From NCBI GenBank assembly GCA_024222485.1, contig JAAEPJ010000335.1:1-64000 (forward strand): 64,000 bases of DNA. The letters run 5' to 3'. This document shows, in pieces, positions 1 through 9,869 of the stretch. Origin of the DNA: a bacterium (GTDB taxonomy: Bacteria; RUG730; JAAEPJ01). The translations under genes and the position numbers were made by a program. Each line of letters starts with the position of its first letter. Positions within the stretch are counted from its first letter, which is position 1. The notes below the pieces were generated by a model, which searched no databases, was not told the DNA's origin, and saw only the letters and a program-made list of their open reading frames with translations.

Positions 1-6
1 AGACAT
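1..6 (-). CDS. 5' end of an unidentified gene leaving the left edge
   Basis: Only two codons are visible (ATG TCT, Met-Ser). The start is supported by a GAGG Shine-Dalgarno core at 14-17 placed 7 nt upstream, and by a TATAAT hexamer on the same strand at 45-50. The gene would run leftwards, divergent from groES. Nothing can be said about the product. Confidence 0.35.
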
Positions 7-142
7 GTTTTTACCTCGAATAATTAATTATTTTTGATGAGCATATTATATAAAATTCAATATTGTTTTGTATCTTTTTTATGGAAATCACAGATTTTTT
101 TTTAACATTAAAAAACTTACCTTAGTTGTGCAGAGGTCTTTA

Positions 143-185
143 TAATATAGTTACAGGTCCCTTCCTTCGGTAATAAACTATATTA
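143..185. repeat. 10-bp perfect inverted repeat in the groE upstream region
   Basis: TAATATAGTT (143-152) is exactly repeated in reverse complement at 176-185, around a 23-nt loop that contains a GGTCCC/TTCGGT stretch. It lies upstream of the groE promoter and in the leader side of the divergent left-edge gene. There is no U-run, so it is not a typical terminator. Its role is unknown. Confidence 0.45.
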
Positions 186-206
186 AAAACCCTCTCTATT
201 TTATTC

Positions 207-261
207 TTGACAGCAGTTTTATTTTAGGCTAAAATTAGCACTTAAACAAAATGAGTGCTAA
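207..261 (+). promoter_or_regulatory. groE promoter with CIRCE operator
   Basis: A sigma70-type promoter is visible: TTGACA at 207-212, a 17-bp spacer, and TAAAAT at 230-235. It is followed at once by a CIRCE operator: TTAGCACTT (235-243), nine bases, then GAGTGCTAA (253-261). This differs from the consensus TTAGCACTC-N9-GAGTGCTAA at one base. CIRCE is bound by the repressor HrcA, so groESL here should be repressed by HrcA and induced by heat or misfolded protein. hrcA is not in the window. Confidence 0.93.
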
Positions 262-303
262 TAAACTAGCATAAAAAAATTATCTTTTATTAAGGAGGGT
301 CGT

Positions 304-2272
<1,969 letters not shown>

Positions 2273-2290
2273 GGCCTAGATAAATATTCT

Positions 2291-2355
2291 TGAGGGGTAT
2301 TATTACCCCTCAGAATAAAAAAGCACGGAAGTTAACTTCCGTGCTTTTTTATTCT
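2291..2355. terminator. Double hairpin, bidirectional terminator between groEL and queA
   Basis: A first hairpin (9-bp arms 2291-2299 and 2304-2312, four-base loop) is followed by a perfect 44-bp palindrome at 2312-2355. The palindrome has a GC-containing core (GCACGGAAGTT) flanked by A6 and T6 runs. Because it is symmetrical it gives a stem plus U-run on both strands, so it can end groESL (+) and the convergent queA operon (-). Confidence 0.9.
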
Positions 2356-2420
2356 GTAACCTTAAAATTTTAACCTTTAAATAACAATAACCCACACCTT
2401 TTAAGACATAACAAACAGCT

Positions 2421-3488
2421 CTAAATAATAAACATCGAGTCACCATAACTGTAAAATCGATATTCACTCCTAATTGCTTCTTGGTAAAGCCGTTTAAAGG
2501 TCTTAACTCCTAAAGGGATATCTCCCTCAAAAGCATTGACTAAAAAGGCAGCTACCAACATAAGTGGAGTTGAATGCGGAACATGGAAATTAGTTATAAG
2601 CCTATTAATAAAAAACTCATGCCCTGGGAAAATATACATATTTGTTTTATCAGACAGCTTTCCCGTTTTAAAAAAACTTTCAACTGTTCGAGTAGAAGTA
2701 GTGCCAACAACCGTGACTCGTTTTTCCCCTGATTTCAACTTATTAGCTAACTTTTGAGAAATTTGATATTCCTCAGCCAACATCTTATGCTCATTAATAT
2801 TATCCGTCTTAATTGGTTTAAAAGTTCCCATACCAACATGCAAGGTTACATAGTCAACCATTGTTTGTTTAGCCTCAATCTTTTTAAACACCGTATCAGT
2901 AAAATGCAAGCCTGCCGTTGGTGCTGCAATTGACCCATCATGCTCTGCATAAATTGTTTGATAACGCGCCTCATCTGCCTCATCTGCCTCGCGTTTAATA
3001 TAAGGAGGTAATGGCATCTTCCCACACTTTATTGCCTCTTCATAAAAAGGATACTTGGGTAAATTAAATCGCAAAACGGCGTAATCCCCCTGACGACCTA
3101 AAAAAATAGCCGTAAGTTTATCTGTAAAAATAATTTTATAACCAATTTTAAGCTTGCTAAATTTAGTCATAACCAGGATTTCTAAAAAATTAATACCTTG
3201 ACTCAACTCCTCCACTAAAACAACATCAATTTGCCCACCATTTTCTTTAACCCCAAAAAGCCGTGCTGGAATTACCTTAGAATTATTCAAAATTAATAAA
3301 TCTTCTTTAGTAAAATATTTAGCAATATCATAAAAATAGGTATGTGTGATGCTATCTTTTTTATGATCATAAACTAAAAGTTTCGATTGATCACGCAAGT
3401 TAGCTGGTTTTTGGGCAATTAAATATTCTGGCAAGTTAAAGTCATAATCTGAAAGCTTAAAACCATACTTCCCTAAAGTTTTGTCCAT
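2421..3488 (-). CDS. queA: S-adenosylmethionine:tRNA ribosyltransferase-isomerase QueA
   Basis: QueA moves the ribosyl part of SAM onto preQ1 in tRNA, giving epoxyqueuosine, the penultimate queuosine step. The 355 residues match the family. Recognisable blocks are the N-terminal LSDYDFNLPEYLIAQ, KVIPARLFG, the central AAPTAGLHFT active-site region, LHVGMGTFKPI and the terminal YGDSMFII. The N-terminus is about ten residues longer than typical QueA, which usually begins just before LSDYDF. The ATG at 3488 is kept because no closer start exists. It overlaps the upstream SpoIID-domain gene by 16 nt, so the two are probably cotranscribed. Confidence 0.95.
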   Translation of the reverse strand: MDKTLGKYGFKLSDYDFNLPEYLIAQKPANLRDQSKLLVYDHKKDSITHTYFYDIAKYFTKEDLLILNNSKVIPARLFGVKENGGQIDVVLVEELSQGINFLEILVMTKFSKLKIGYKIIFTDKLTAIFLGRQGDYAVLRFNLPKYPFYEEAIKCGKMPLPPYIKREADEADEARYQTIYAEHDGSIAAPTAGLHFTDTVFKKIEAKQTMVDYVTLHVGMGTFKPIKTDNINEHKMLAEEYQISQKLANKLKSGEKRVTVVGTTSTRTVESFFKTGKLSDKTNMYIFPGHEFFINRLITNFHVPHSTPLMLVAAFLVNAFEGDIPLGVKTFKRLYQEAIRSEYRFYSYGDSMFII

Positions 3489-4648
3489 TGTTTAAACTCC
3501 GTTTTAGGAAAATAATTCTTAATTATTGTTTTATAAGAATATTCCTTATCTGACATCCCTTTAGCTCCATACTGGCATAGACCGACACCATGGCCAAACC
3601 CTTTCCCTTTAAAGTAAACAGAATCGCGTTTATTGTTTAGCTTAAACATCGTGCTTTTTAGGTGCTTATAAAAAAACGCCCTAAAATCTGTAGCTTTCAT
3701 GGAAAATGCACCACCACGCCAATGAATTGAAATATCTCTTACCCGTCCTGATTTAAAGTATCGTCTAACCTTTATTTTATTAATCTCCCCCATTTTATAT
3801 CCTTTTTTCTCTAAGACAGTTTTTATCTCAGAAAATTTTAATTTTGCTTCCCATTTAAAGACTGGTGCAGTTCTACAATAAGCACAACGCTTGCCTCTTA
3901 AATAAGCAAAGGATTTTTTTATATACCAAACATTTTGAATATTTTCCGTATGTCCACCACAAGAACTATAGTAATAAACATTCGCTAGTTTTTTATGGTA
4001 AGCAATAACCTCACCAACAGTCTTATCAACCGCTTTTCGAATCTTATCACTCTCCGCATTAAGACCACCATAAACCTGTGAACTAGAATTATCAGTTAAG
4101 TCATAACCATCTTCTTTATGTTTATTCAAATTATGTAAGGTATAGGTTCTAGCAATAACGGCCTGCGCACGAATGGTTTCAAATGGCCATGAATGAATAA
4201 TTTCTTTTCCCACCACGCCATATAAATAATCCTCAAGCTCAAGATGATTAATAACTTTAAACCTATTCTTTAAAACCTCTATATAAAAATTACCTCTATA
4301 TTTAACACCATTTATCTCGAGAATTTCACCCCCTGTCTGCCCTTGCAAATAAATCTGCTTATCATAAACTTTCTGTTTCGCAATCACCACACGCTTACCT
4401 TGATAAATACCTACTTGGTATGTTTGCCCATCATGAAGTGTTCCTTTAGCTTTTTTGTTGACTAAAACATTATAAGAACCAAAAGCTTTAAGGGTTAAAG
4501 CATTTTGTTTAAAAGTTTTGGTCAATCCAATTTTCAGTTTACGCATTTTTGTTCTCTTAGTATTTTTTCTCTGGTAATACGATGGGGGCGGTGCACATCC
4601 TACAAGAAAAATTAAAATAAAAATTAAAATAAATCTAATACTTTTCAT
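3473..4648 (-). CDS. SpoIID/LytB-domain lipoprotein
   Basis: This 391-residue protein starts with a lipoprotein signal peptide whose lipobox is LVGC (Cys about 18). Most of the rest is a SpoIID/LytB domain, with blocks YLYGVVGKEI, AQAVIARTYTL, SSSQVYGG, YYYSSCGGHTENIQNVW and, near the end, GHGVGLCQYGAKGM. SpoIID proteins are lytic transglycosylases acting on peptidoglycan strands that have lost their stem peptides. Outside spore formers their homologues act in cell division or wall remodelling. There is no sign of sporulation genes here. It is transcribed towards queA with a 16-nt overlap. Confidence 0.85.
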   Translation of the reverse strand: MKSIRFILIFILIFLVGCAPPPSYYQRKNTKRTKMRKLKIGLTKTFKQNALTLKAFGSYNVLVNKKAKGTLHDGQTYQVGIYQGKRVVIAKQKVYDKQIYLQGQTGGEILEINGVKYRGNFYIEVLKNRFKVINHLELEDYLYGVVGKEIIHSWPFETIRAQAVIARTYTLHNLNKHKEDGYDLTDNSSSQVYGGLNAESDKIRKAVDKTVGEVIAYHKKLANVYYYSSCGGHTENIQNVWYIKKSFAYLRGKRCAYCRTAPVFKWEAKLKFSEIKTVLEKKGYKMGEINKIKVRRYFKSGRVRDISIHWRGGAFSMKATDFRAFFYKHLKSTMFKLNNKRDSVYFKGKGFGHGVGLCQYGAKGMSDKEYSYKTIIKNYFPKTEFKQWTKL

Positions 4649-4700
4649 AGTTAAAAATTATAGCAAATAATTTTTATTAATTAAATTGATAAAAAAATCT

Positions 4701-4786
4701 TTGCAGCAATTCTATTTTATGTTATAAAAAATAATCTTTTAACTATCTTAATATCAGTTTAATTAAACTGACAAAAAACTAAGGAG
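4701..4786 (+). promoter_or_regulatory. Putative promoter, palindrome and RBS of the FadL-like gene
   Basis: TTGCAG at 4701-4706 and TATAAA at 4723-4728 are separated by 16 bp and form a plausible promoter. Downstream, in what would be the 5' leader, a perfect 16-bp palindrome (CAGTTTAATTAAACTG) spans 4755-4770. AAGGAG at 4781-4786 is the ribosome-binding site. The palindrome could be an operator or a small hairpin; its binding protein is unknown. Confidence 0.5.
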
Positions 4787-4795
4787 TATTTTCTA

Positions 4796-6052
4796 ATGTT
4801 TAAAAAATTGACTGTTTTAGCCTTACTTTCTACATTTATTCCTTCTCTTTTTGCGGGGAATGTCATCCTAGCACCCGGTGCTAGAGCTAATAATTATGGA
4901 GGAGCTTTCACAGCTATTGCTGATGATGGGACAGCCATTTACTGGAACCCTGCAGGTCTTGCCAACCAAGACGAAAACAGTGAGTTTAATTTTTCTAGTT
5001 ATTATATCAAATCTGAAGCAACTAGCTCTTCTGCACCAATAAAAATATTTGATACTCCGATATCTGCTTTCAAAGAAAAAACTTTAAAAACAGAAGCATA
5101 CCTGCCTTTTGTTTCTTATTCTGCTCCACTAGAAGACTGTGTTATTGCTTTTGGTGCTTATGCAATTGGCGGTGGCGGTGGTAAATGGGAAGATAATGGT
5201 GGCATTACAGGTTATGATTATGGTCGCATTGAAGGTGAATATGGCATTATGGTCTTTAATATTTCAACGGCAAAAAAACTCTCAGATAAACTTGCAGTAG
5301 GTGCAGGCTTTGATCTTCTTTACATGAAAGCAAACTCAATCGAGCAGCAAAAATGGACATTAGGGACTAGCTCAGTAGAACTTAAAAGAGAACATAATTC
5401 TAGTGGCTATAGTATTGGGGCTAACATTGGGGCGATCTATGACATAAATGACGATTTAAACTTGGGGCTAACCTTTAGATCCGGTTCGAAGATTAAGCTT
5501 GAAGGTGATGCAGAATTGGGGGTAACCTTGAGATCCGATTCGAAGATTAAGCTTGAAGCTGAAACAGACTATGACCAAGATTACCAATTGCCTATGTCTG
5601 TATCTCTCGGTTCTGCCTATAGAGTAACGGAGAAATTGACTACTTCACTCCAAATAGACTGGCATGATTACTCCGCAATGAAAAAAGATTCAAACTATCG
5701 AACAGAACTCCCTATGGTATTCGAGAATGAGAACAGCGCTTATTATAAACGCTGGAATGATATCTATGTTTTTGCCATAGGCTGCGAATTTATGGCAACA
5801 GATGCTCTATCAATCTTTGGCGGCTATAAATACGAACCAAGCCCTTATAACAAAGATATGATCAATATTGCTGAAACAATCCAGTATGCTTATGATATTT
5901 ATTCAGTTGGTGCAGAGTATAAAATGGAGTCTGGTCTTAGCTTTGGGATAAATATTTTAATAGTGGACTCACAAACACTTGCAGATAATCAAGGAACTAT
6001 CTATAACTATGATTCTATTGTTTACCGAACAACCATTAACTATAAATTTTAG
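4796..6052 (+). CDS. Outer-membrane beta-barrel, FadL/PorV-like
   Basis: This 418-residue protein has a cleavable signal peptide (about residues 1-20, ending SLFAG). It then shows the N-terminal signature of PorV/FadL-type barrels: GARANNYGGAFTAIADDGTA followed by IYWNPAGLA. The rest alternates hydrophobic and polar residues as expected for strands, and ends with an aromatic residue (TTINYKF), the usual barrel terminus for Bam-dependent insertion. Family members carry hydrophobic compounds such as long-chain fatty acids, or serve as secretion shuttles. The substrate is not predictable here. Residues 223-258 are an 18-residue tandem duplication. It stands alone, with its own promoter and terminator. 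Confidence 0.85.
   Translation: MFKKLTVLALLSTFIPSLFAGNVILAPGARANNYGGAFTAIADDGTAIYWNPAGLANQDENSEFNFSSYYIKSEATSSSAPIKIFDTPISAFKEKTLKTEAYLPFVSYSAPLEDCVIAFGAYAIGGGGGKWEDNGGITGYDYGRIEGEYGIMVFNISTAKKLSDKLAVGAGFDLLYMKANSIEQQKWTLGTSSVELKREHNSSGYSIGANIGAIYDINDDLNLGLTFRSGSKIKLEGDAELGVTLRSDSKIKLEAETDYDQDYQLPMSVSLGSAYRVTEKLTTSLQIDWHDYSAMKKDSNYRTELPMVFENENSAYYKRWNDIYVFAIGCEFMATDALSIFGGYKYEPSPYNKDMINIAETIQYAYDIYSVGAEYKMESGLSFGINILIVDSQTLADNQGTIYNYDSIVYRTTINYKF
5462..5569 (+). repeat. 54-bp in-frame tandem duplication
   Basis: Two adjacent 54-bp units (5462-5515 and 5516-5569) share long identical runs, for example TTCGAAGATTAAGCTTGAAG, and differ at a few bases and at their ends. They encode LGLTFRSGSKIKLEGDAE and LGVTLRSDSKIKLEAETD. 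The divergence, including amino-acid changes, suggests the duplication is not brand new. Confidence 0.9.
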
Positions 6053-6095
6053 GATCTAAAACAATTCTAGATTTCGATGAGGCACTTTATATTAG

Positions 6096-6132
6096 AAAAG
6101 GGAGAGTTTTTTATTATAACTCTCCCTTTTTT
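6096..6132 (+). terminator. Rho-independent terminator after the FadL-like gene
   Basis: AAAAGGGAGAGTT (6096-6108) pairs perfectly with AACTCTCCCTTTT (6118-6130) around a 9-nt loop, and is followed by further T residues. It is well placed to end the FadL-like transcript, about 45 nt past the stop. Confidence 0.9.
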
Positions 6133-6228
6133 CTTGCTAATAAAATCTTATAGCCTTGTGATATAACTGATTATTTTTCAGCTAACTTGTTTTAAAGATA
6201 ACCTAGCTGAGCAAGGGGTACAAATACA

Positions 6229-6987
6229 ATGCAGAAACCAAATATCTCATTCTTCTTTCCCGCTTTTTATGATGAAGGAACGATCATCGAAATGGTCGAA
6301 GAAGCGCGCGAAGTTTTAGCTGAAGTCACGACAAATTACGAAGTCATCATTGTTAATGATGGAAGTTTGGATGAAACAGGAGATATTGCCGATCAAATGT
6401 CAGAAAAATACCCCGAAGTAAAAGCTATTCATCACCAATTTAATCTTGGTTATGGTGCAGCATTAAAAACAGGTTTTGCTGCCTGTCAGTATGACTGGAT
6501 ATTTTATACAGATGGCGACCACCAATTTGATATTCATGAGCTAAAAGACCTCCTGCCTTATATTAATGATTATGACATGATCGCAGGTTACCGTAAAACA
6601 CGTGCCTATGACAACAAAAAAATACGCTCTTTCACCTCTAGTATCTACAATATTTTTATTAAACTTATTTTTGGCTTAAAATATAAAGATCTTGACTGTG
6701 CTTTCAAGTTGATGAAAAGAGATGTCGTTAGAAACTCTAAAGATTTTATTGATTCAGCCTTTATTTGTGCCATACTTTTTTTTGAAGCAAAAAAGAATGG
6801 ACATAAAATTAAACAGATACCGGTTTCACATTATCAAAGAAAATATGGCTCATCTTCATCCTTTAGTTTTTTATTTATTATTAAATCAATTGTGGAATTA
6901 TTTGAAGCTATTTGGAATGTAAAATATAGAGAAAAAGTTTACTTAAAAAGACAAAAAACTATGCTAAAAAAACTCGATAAAAAATAA
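6229..6987 (+). CDS. Family 2 glycosyltransferase, dolichol-phosphate-mannose-synthase-like
   Basis: This 252-residue GT-A protein has the nucleotide-binding strand IVNDGS (41-46), the DPM1-type segment FNLGYGAALKTGF (71-83) and the metal/donor motif TDGDHQFD (94-101). Such enzymes move a sugar from a nucleotide sugar to polyprenyl phosphate, or act as GtrB-like transferases. No C-terminal membrane pair is evident, unlike GtrB, but a hydrophobic stretch lies near 215-230. AAGGGG at 6213-6218 is the ribosome-binding site. mutL follows after 17 nt and may be cotranscribed. The acceptor is unknown. Confidence 0.85.
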   Translation: MQKPNISFFFPAFYDEGTIIEMVEEAREVLAEVTTNYEVIIVNDGSLDETGDIADQMSEKYPEVKAIHHQFNLGYGAALKTGFAACQYDWIFYTDGDHQFDIHELKDLLPYINDYDMIAGYRKTRAYDNKKIRSFTSSIYNIFIKLIFGLKYKDLDCAFKLMKRDVVRNSKDFIDSAFICAILFFEAKKNGHKIKQIPVSHYQRKYGSSSSFSFLFIIKSIVELFEAIWNVKYREKVYLKRQKTMLKKLDKK

Positions 6988-7004
6988 AGGAATCGGTAGA
7001 AATA

Positions 7005-8876
7005 TTGTCTATAAAAAAAATACAATTGCTTACACAAGATGTATCAGAAAAAATTGCAGCAGGAGAGGTGGTTGATCGACCTTACTGTGCGGTTAAAGAA
7101 CTGATTGAAAATTCAATAGATGCAGAGGCTACGCGAATAACAATTGACATCAAAGACCGCGGTGTAGAGCTTATAAAGATTACGGATAATGGTTGGGGTA
7201 TGCCAAAAGAAGACCTTGAAATATGCACACTTCGCCATGCGACAAGTAAAATCATCCAAATTGATGACCTAGAAAAAATAGATACAATGGGCTTTCGTGG
7301 GGAAGCACTCGCAGCAATTTCGCGTGTCTCAAAAACAGAAATTAAAACCAAACAAACTGATTCAGACTTGGGATATAGCTTAATAACCGAGGGTGGATCA
7401 AAGCCAGTAATAAAGCCTACAGGCATGAGTAATGGAACTCAAATAATAATAAAAGACCTTTTCTACAATACTCCTGCGCGTAAAAAATTTTTAAAATCTA
7501 AACAAAGTGAATATTCATCTATTATTTCCAATGTAGAAAATATAGCACTTGCCCACCCCACTATTGGCTTTAAACTTATCATTGATGATAAAGAAAAACT
7601 CAACCTGCATCAAATAGATACCCACCTTGACCGTATTAAAAGTATTTTTAAGGATGAACTAGCTGAAAACTTAATACCACTTGACTTGGACAATGGGACA
7701 ATTAAAATTCATGGTTTTATTTCATCACCCACTTATATCAATAAAAAAAGAAATAATTACTTCTTTTTTGTAAATAATCGTATTGTTATCTCTAAACTTA
7801 TTATTGCTGCTGTTAATAATGCTTATAGTGAGCACTTGGTTAAGGGACGATATCCTATAGCTTTTATTTTTGCAGAACTAAAGGGTGAATTTTTTGATAT
7901 TAATGTCCACCCCAGAAAAATTGATGTTAAATTTGTCAATGAGCAAGCGATCTTTACTAGTATCAGGCAGGCAACACGCCTTACTTTACAAAACGCACAC
8001 GCTTTATCGCTACCATCTGAAAATGCTAGAAATAATATAGCGGATATCGAAAAAATAGATAAAATAAAAAAAACAAACAACACCCCTCAAGATAAAAATA
8101 ACTTTTTCGCTAACTTTAAAACACTACATAATATAGCCCCAACAACAAAGTTACAAAATACGCGTATGCTTTCAACATATAATAAAGAGTTTTCTCAAGC
8201 CACCAAAAATTTTGATTTTTCAGAAAAAACACCGCATCTCCCATCTTCACCGTCTAGTACTCAACCAAAATCATACCAAAAATTTTCTGGAGAAATAAAT
8301 AATATAAATATTATTGGTCGCTTACCTACTAAATATATTCTTGCTTATAACAGCAAAAATGATTTCATTCTCATTGATCAACACGCAGCACATGAACGGA
8401 TAAACTATGAACAATTAAAAAATGATTTTCTAAACAAGCAAATAGAAATTCAAGGTCTGCTAATTCCTGAAATAGTTACACTTAACTCTGGAGTTTTAGA
8501 AATAGCTGAAGCTAATCTTGAAAAATTTGAGAAATTTGGATTTTTAATAGAAAAGTTTGGCAATGATTCTTTAAAAATTACAGCCGTTCCTTCAATCATT
8601 GAAAAAGGACATGAAAAATCTTCATTTCTTGAGATGCTGTCCGAGATAAATCCGGAAGTTGATATTATAAAAAACAAGGAAATAATTGACAAGATTATCA
8701 TGACTGCCTGTAAAAACTCAGTTAAGGCGGGACAAAAACTATCAATAGCAGAAATGGATCATTTAATAAAAAACTTATTTAAATGCAAAAATCCATACCA
8801 TTGTCCACATGGCAGACCAACAATAATTACCATGACCCAAACTGAAATAGATAAAAAATTTTCAAGGATTTTATAG
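7005..8876 (+). CDS. mutL: DNA mismatch repair protein MutL
   Basis: MutL couples mismatch recognition by MutS to strand incision. The N-terminal GHKL ATPase is complete: KELIENSIDA at 31-40, DNGWGM at 61-66 and GFRGEAL at 96-102. The C-terminal dimerisation domain carries DQHAAHERINYE at 458-469, the DQHA(x)2E(x)4E metal motif of MutL proteins with their own endonuclease, plus the terminal CPHGRP block. This MutL should therefore nick DNA itself, as in bacteria without MutH. The start is TTG at 7005; the next ATG lies inside the ATPase core and would destroy it. Its Shine-Dalgarno (AAGG, 6987-6990) is rather distant. Confidence 0.95.
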   Translation: MSIKKIQLLTQDVSEKIAAGEVVDRPYCAVKELIENSIDAEATRITIDIKDRGVELIKITDNGWGMPKEDLEICTLRHATSKIIQIDDLEKIDTMGFRGEALAAISRVSKTEIKTKQTDSDLGYSLITEGGSKPVIKPTGMSNGTQIIIKDLFYNTPARKKFLKSKQSEYSSIISNVENIALAHPTIGFKLIIDDKEKLNLHQIDTHLDRIKSIFKDELAENLIPLDLDNGTIKIHGFISSPTYINKKRNNYFFFVNNRIVISKLIIAAVNNAYSEHLVKGRYPIAFIFAELKGEFFDINVHPRKIDVKFVNEQAIFTSIRQATRLTLQNAHALSLPSENARNNIADIEKIDKIKKTNNTPQDKNNFFANFKTLHNIAPTTKLQNTRMLSTYNKEFSQATKNFDFSEKTPHLPSSPSSTQPKSYQKFSGEINNINIIGRLPTKYILAYNSKNDFILIDQHAAHERINYEQLKNDFLNKQIEIQGLLIPEIVTLNSGVLEIAEANLEKFEKFGFLIEKFGNDSLKITAVPSIIEKGHEKSSFLEMLSEINPEVDIIKNKEIIDKIIMTACKNSVKAGQKLSIAEMDHLIKNLFKCKNPYHCPHGRPTIITMTQTEIDKKFSRIL

Positions 8877-8899
8877 AGATAAATAACTCAATTATCTCT
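8875..8899 (+). other. Small hairpin between mutL and miaA
   Basis: AGAGATAA (8875-8882) pairs with TTATCTCT (8892-8899) around a 9-nt loop and is followed by CTTTT. It overlaps the mutL stop and takes up the place where a miaA ribosome-binding site would be. It could be a weak attenuator or terminator. The stem is AU-rich, so its effect is doubtful. Confidence 0.35.
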
Positions 8900-8908
8900 C
8901 TTTTAAAA

Positions 8909-9754
8909 ATGCAAAAAATAATTATAATAGCAGGACCAACGGCATCTGGAAAAACAAAGGCAGCTATTGAGCTTGCACAAAAAATAAATGCAGAAATAAT
9001 TAGTGTAGACTCACGCCAAATTTATAAAGAAATATCTATTGGCACAGCAAAACCATCATACAAGGAATTATGCGGTATCCCCCATCACGGGTTTAACCTC
9101 GTTTCAATTAAAGATGATTTTAATGTTGCAAATTTTTTAGATTTTTTTATTAGAACTGCCGAAAACATAACAAAACATAAAAAACAAATTATCCTCTGCG
9201 GAGGGACAGGTCTTTATCTTGATGCTTGTTTAAACGGCTTATCTGAAATTCCTGAGATTAATCCTCAAATAAAATTAGAAGTCGCTCAAATCCCCCTACC
9301 TAATCTTTATCAAAAACTAAAAAAAATTGATCCTGAAACTAAAGTAGATGCCAATAACCCACATCGTGTTATGCGTTCCTATGAAGTTTTTTTAGCTACA
9401 GGCATCCCTTTGACTGCTTGGCATAAAAAACCAAAAAAAAATAAACCGGAATATCAATTTGAGCTTAGAGTTTTAGACCTCCCACGCCAATATCTTTATG
9501 ATCGCATTAATCAGCGTGTTGAAACCATGTTTAAAAATGGACTGATAGAAGAAACAAAAAAACTTGATCCTATTGATTTAAAAAAAGCCGGAATTGGTTA
9601 TAATCATGTATGGAACTACTTAAACAATAATCAATCGCTTAAGGAAGCTAAAGAATCTATGAAGCAAGATACCAGAAGGTTTGCGAAAAGACAACTCACA
9701 TGGTTTCGTAAATACAATTTTGCAAAATGGCTTAATTCCTTACAAATATTCTAA
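8909..9754 (+). CDS. miaA: tRNA dimethylallyltransferase MiaA
   Basis: MiaA adds a dimethylallyl group to A37 of tRNAs that read codons starting with U. Seen are the P-loop GPTASGKT (8-15), the SVDSRQIY block that places the substrate adenosine, GTAKP, GGTGLYL, the NPHRVMRSYEV region, and the C-terminal QDTRRFAKRQLTWFRK. At 281 residues it is somewhat short but has all core motifs. No clear Shine-Dalgarno precedes the ATG; the 32-nt gap after mutL contains a hairpin. The mutL-miaA order is common in bacteria. Confidence 0.95.
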   Translation: MQKIIIIAGPTASGKTKAAIELAQKINAEIISVDSRQIYKEISIGTAKPSYKELCGIPHHGFNLVSIKDDFNVANFLDFFIRTAENITKHKKQIILCGGTGLYLDACLNGLSEIPEINPQIKLEVAQIPLPNLYQKLKKIDPETKVDANNPHRVMRSYEVFLATGIPLTAWHKKPKKNKPEYQFELRVLDLPRQYLYDRINQRVETMFKNGLIEETKKLDPIDLKKAGIGYNHVWNYLNNNQSLKEAKESMKQDTRRFAKRQLTWFRKYNFAKWLNSLQIF

Positions 9755-9869
9755 AAATATCCTAAAATATATCGATCATGTATAAATTTTGTATCGAGAA
9801 ATAATTAAAAGGTCAATTAACTTAAACTACTGTCACTAAATAATGTGACTTTATAAATGGAGATAACGA

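Noticed and set aside
118-145. Insertion-sequence end near TTGTGCAGAGGTCT
   Set aside because: It is faintly like some IS termini, but no matching inverted end, target duplication or transposase is present.
9755-9869. TPP riboswitch ahead of thiC
   Set aside because: The conserved CTGAGA and related helices are not found; only a 5-bp hairpin is present.
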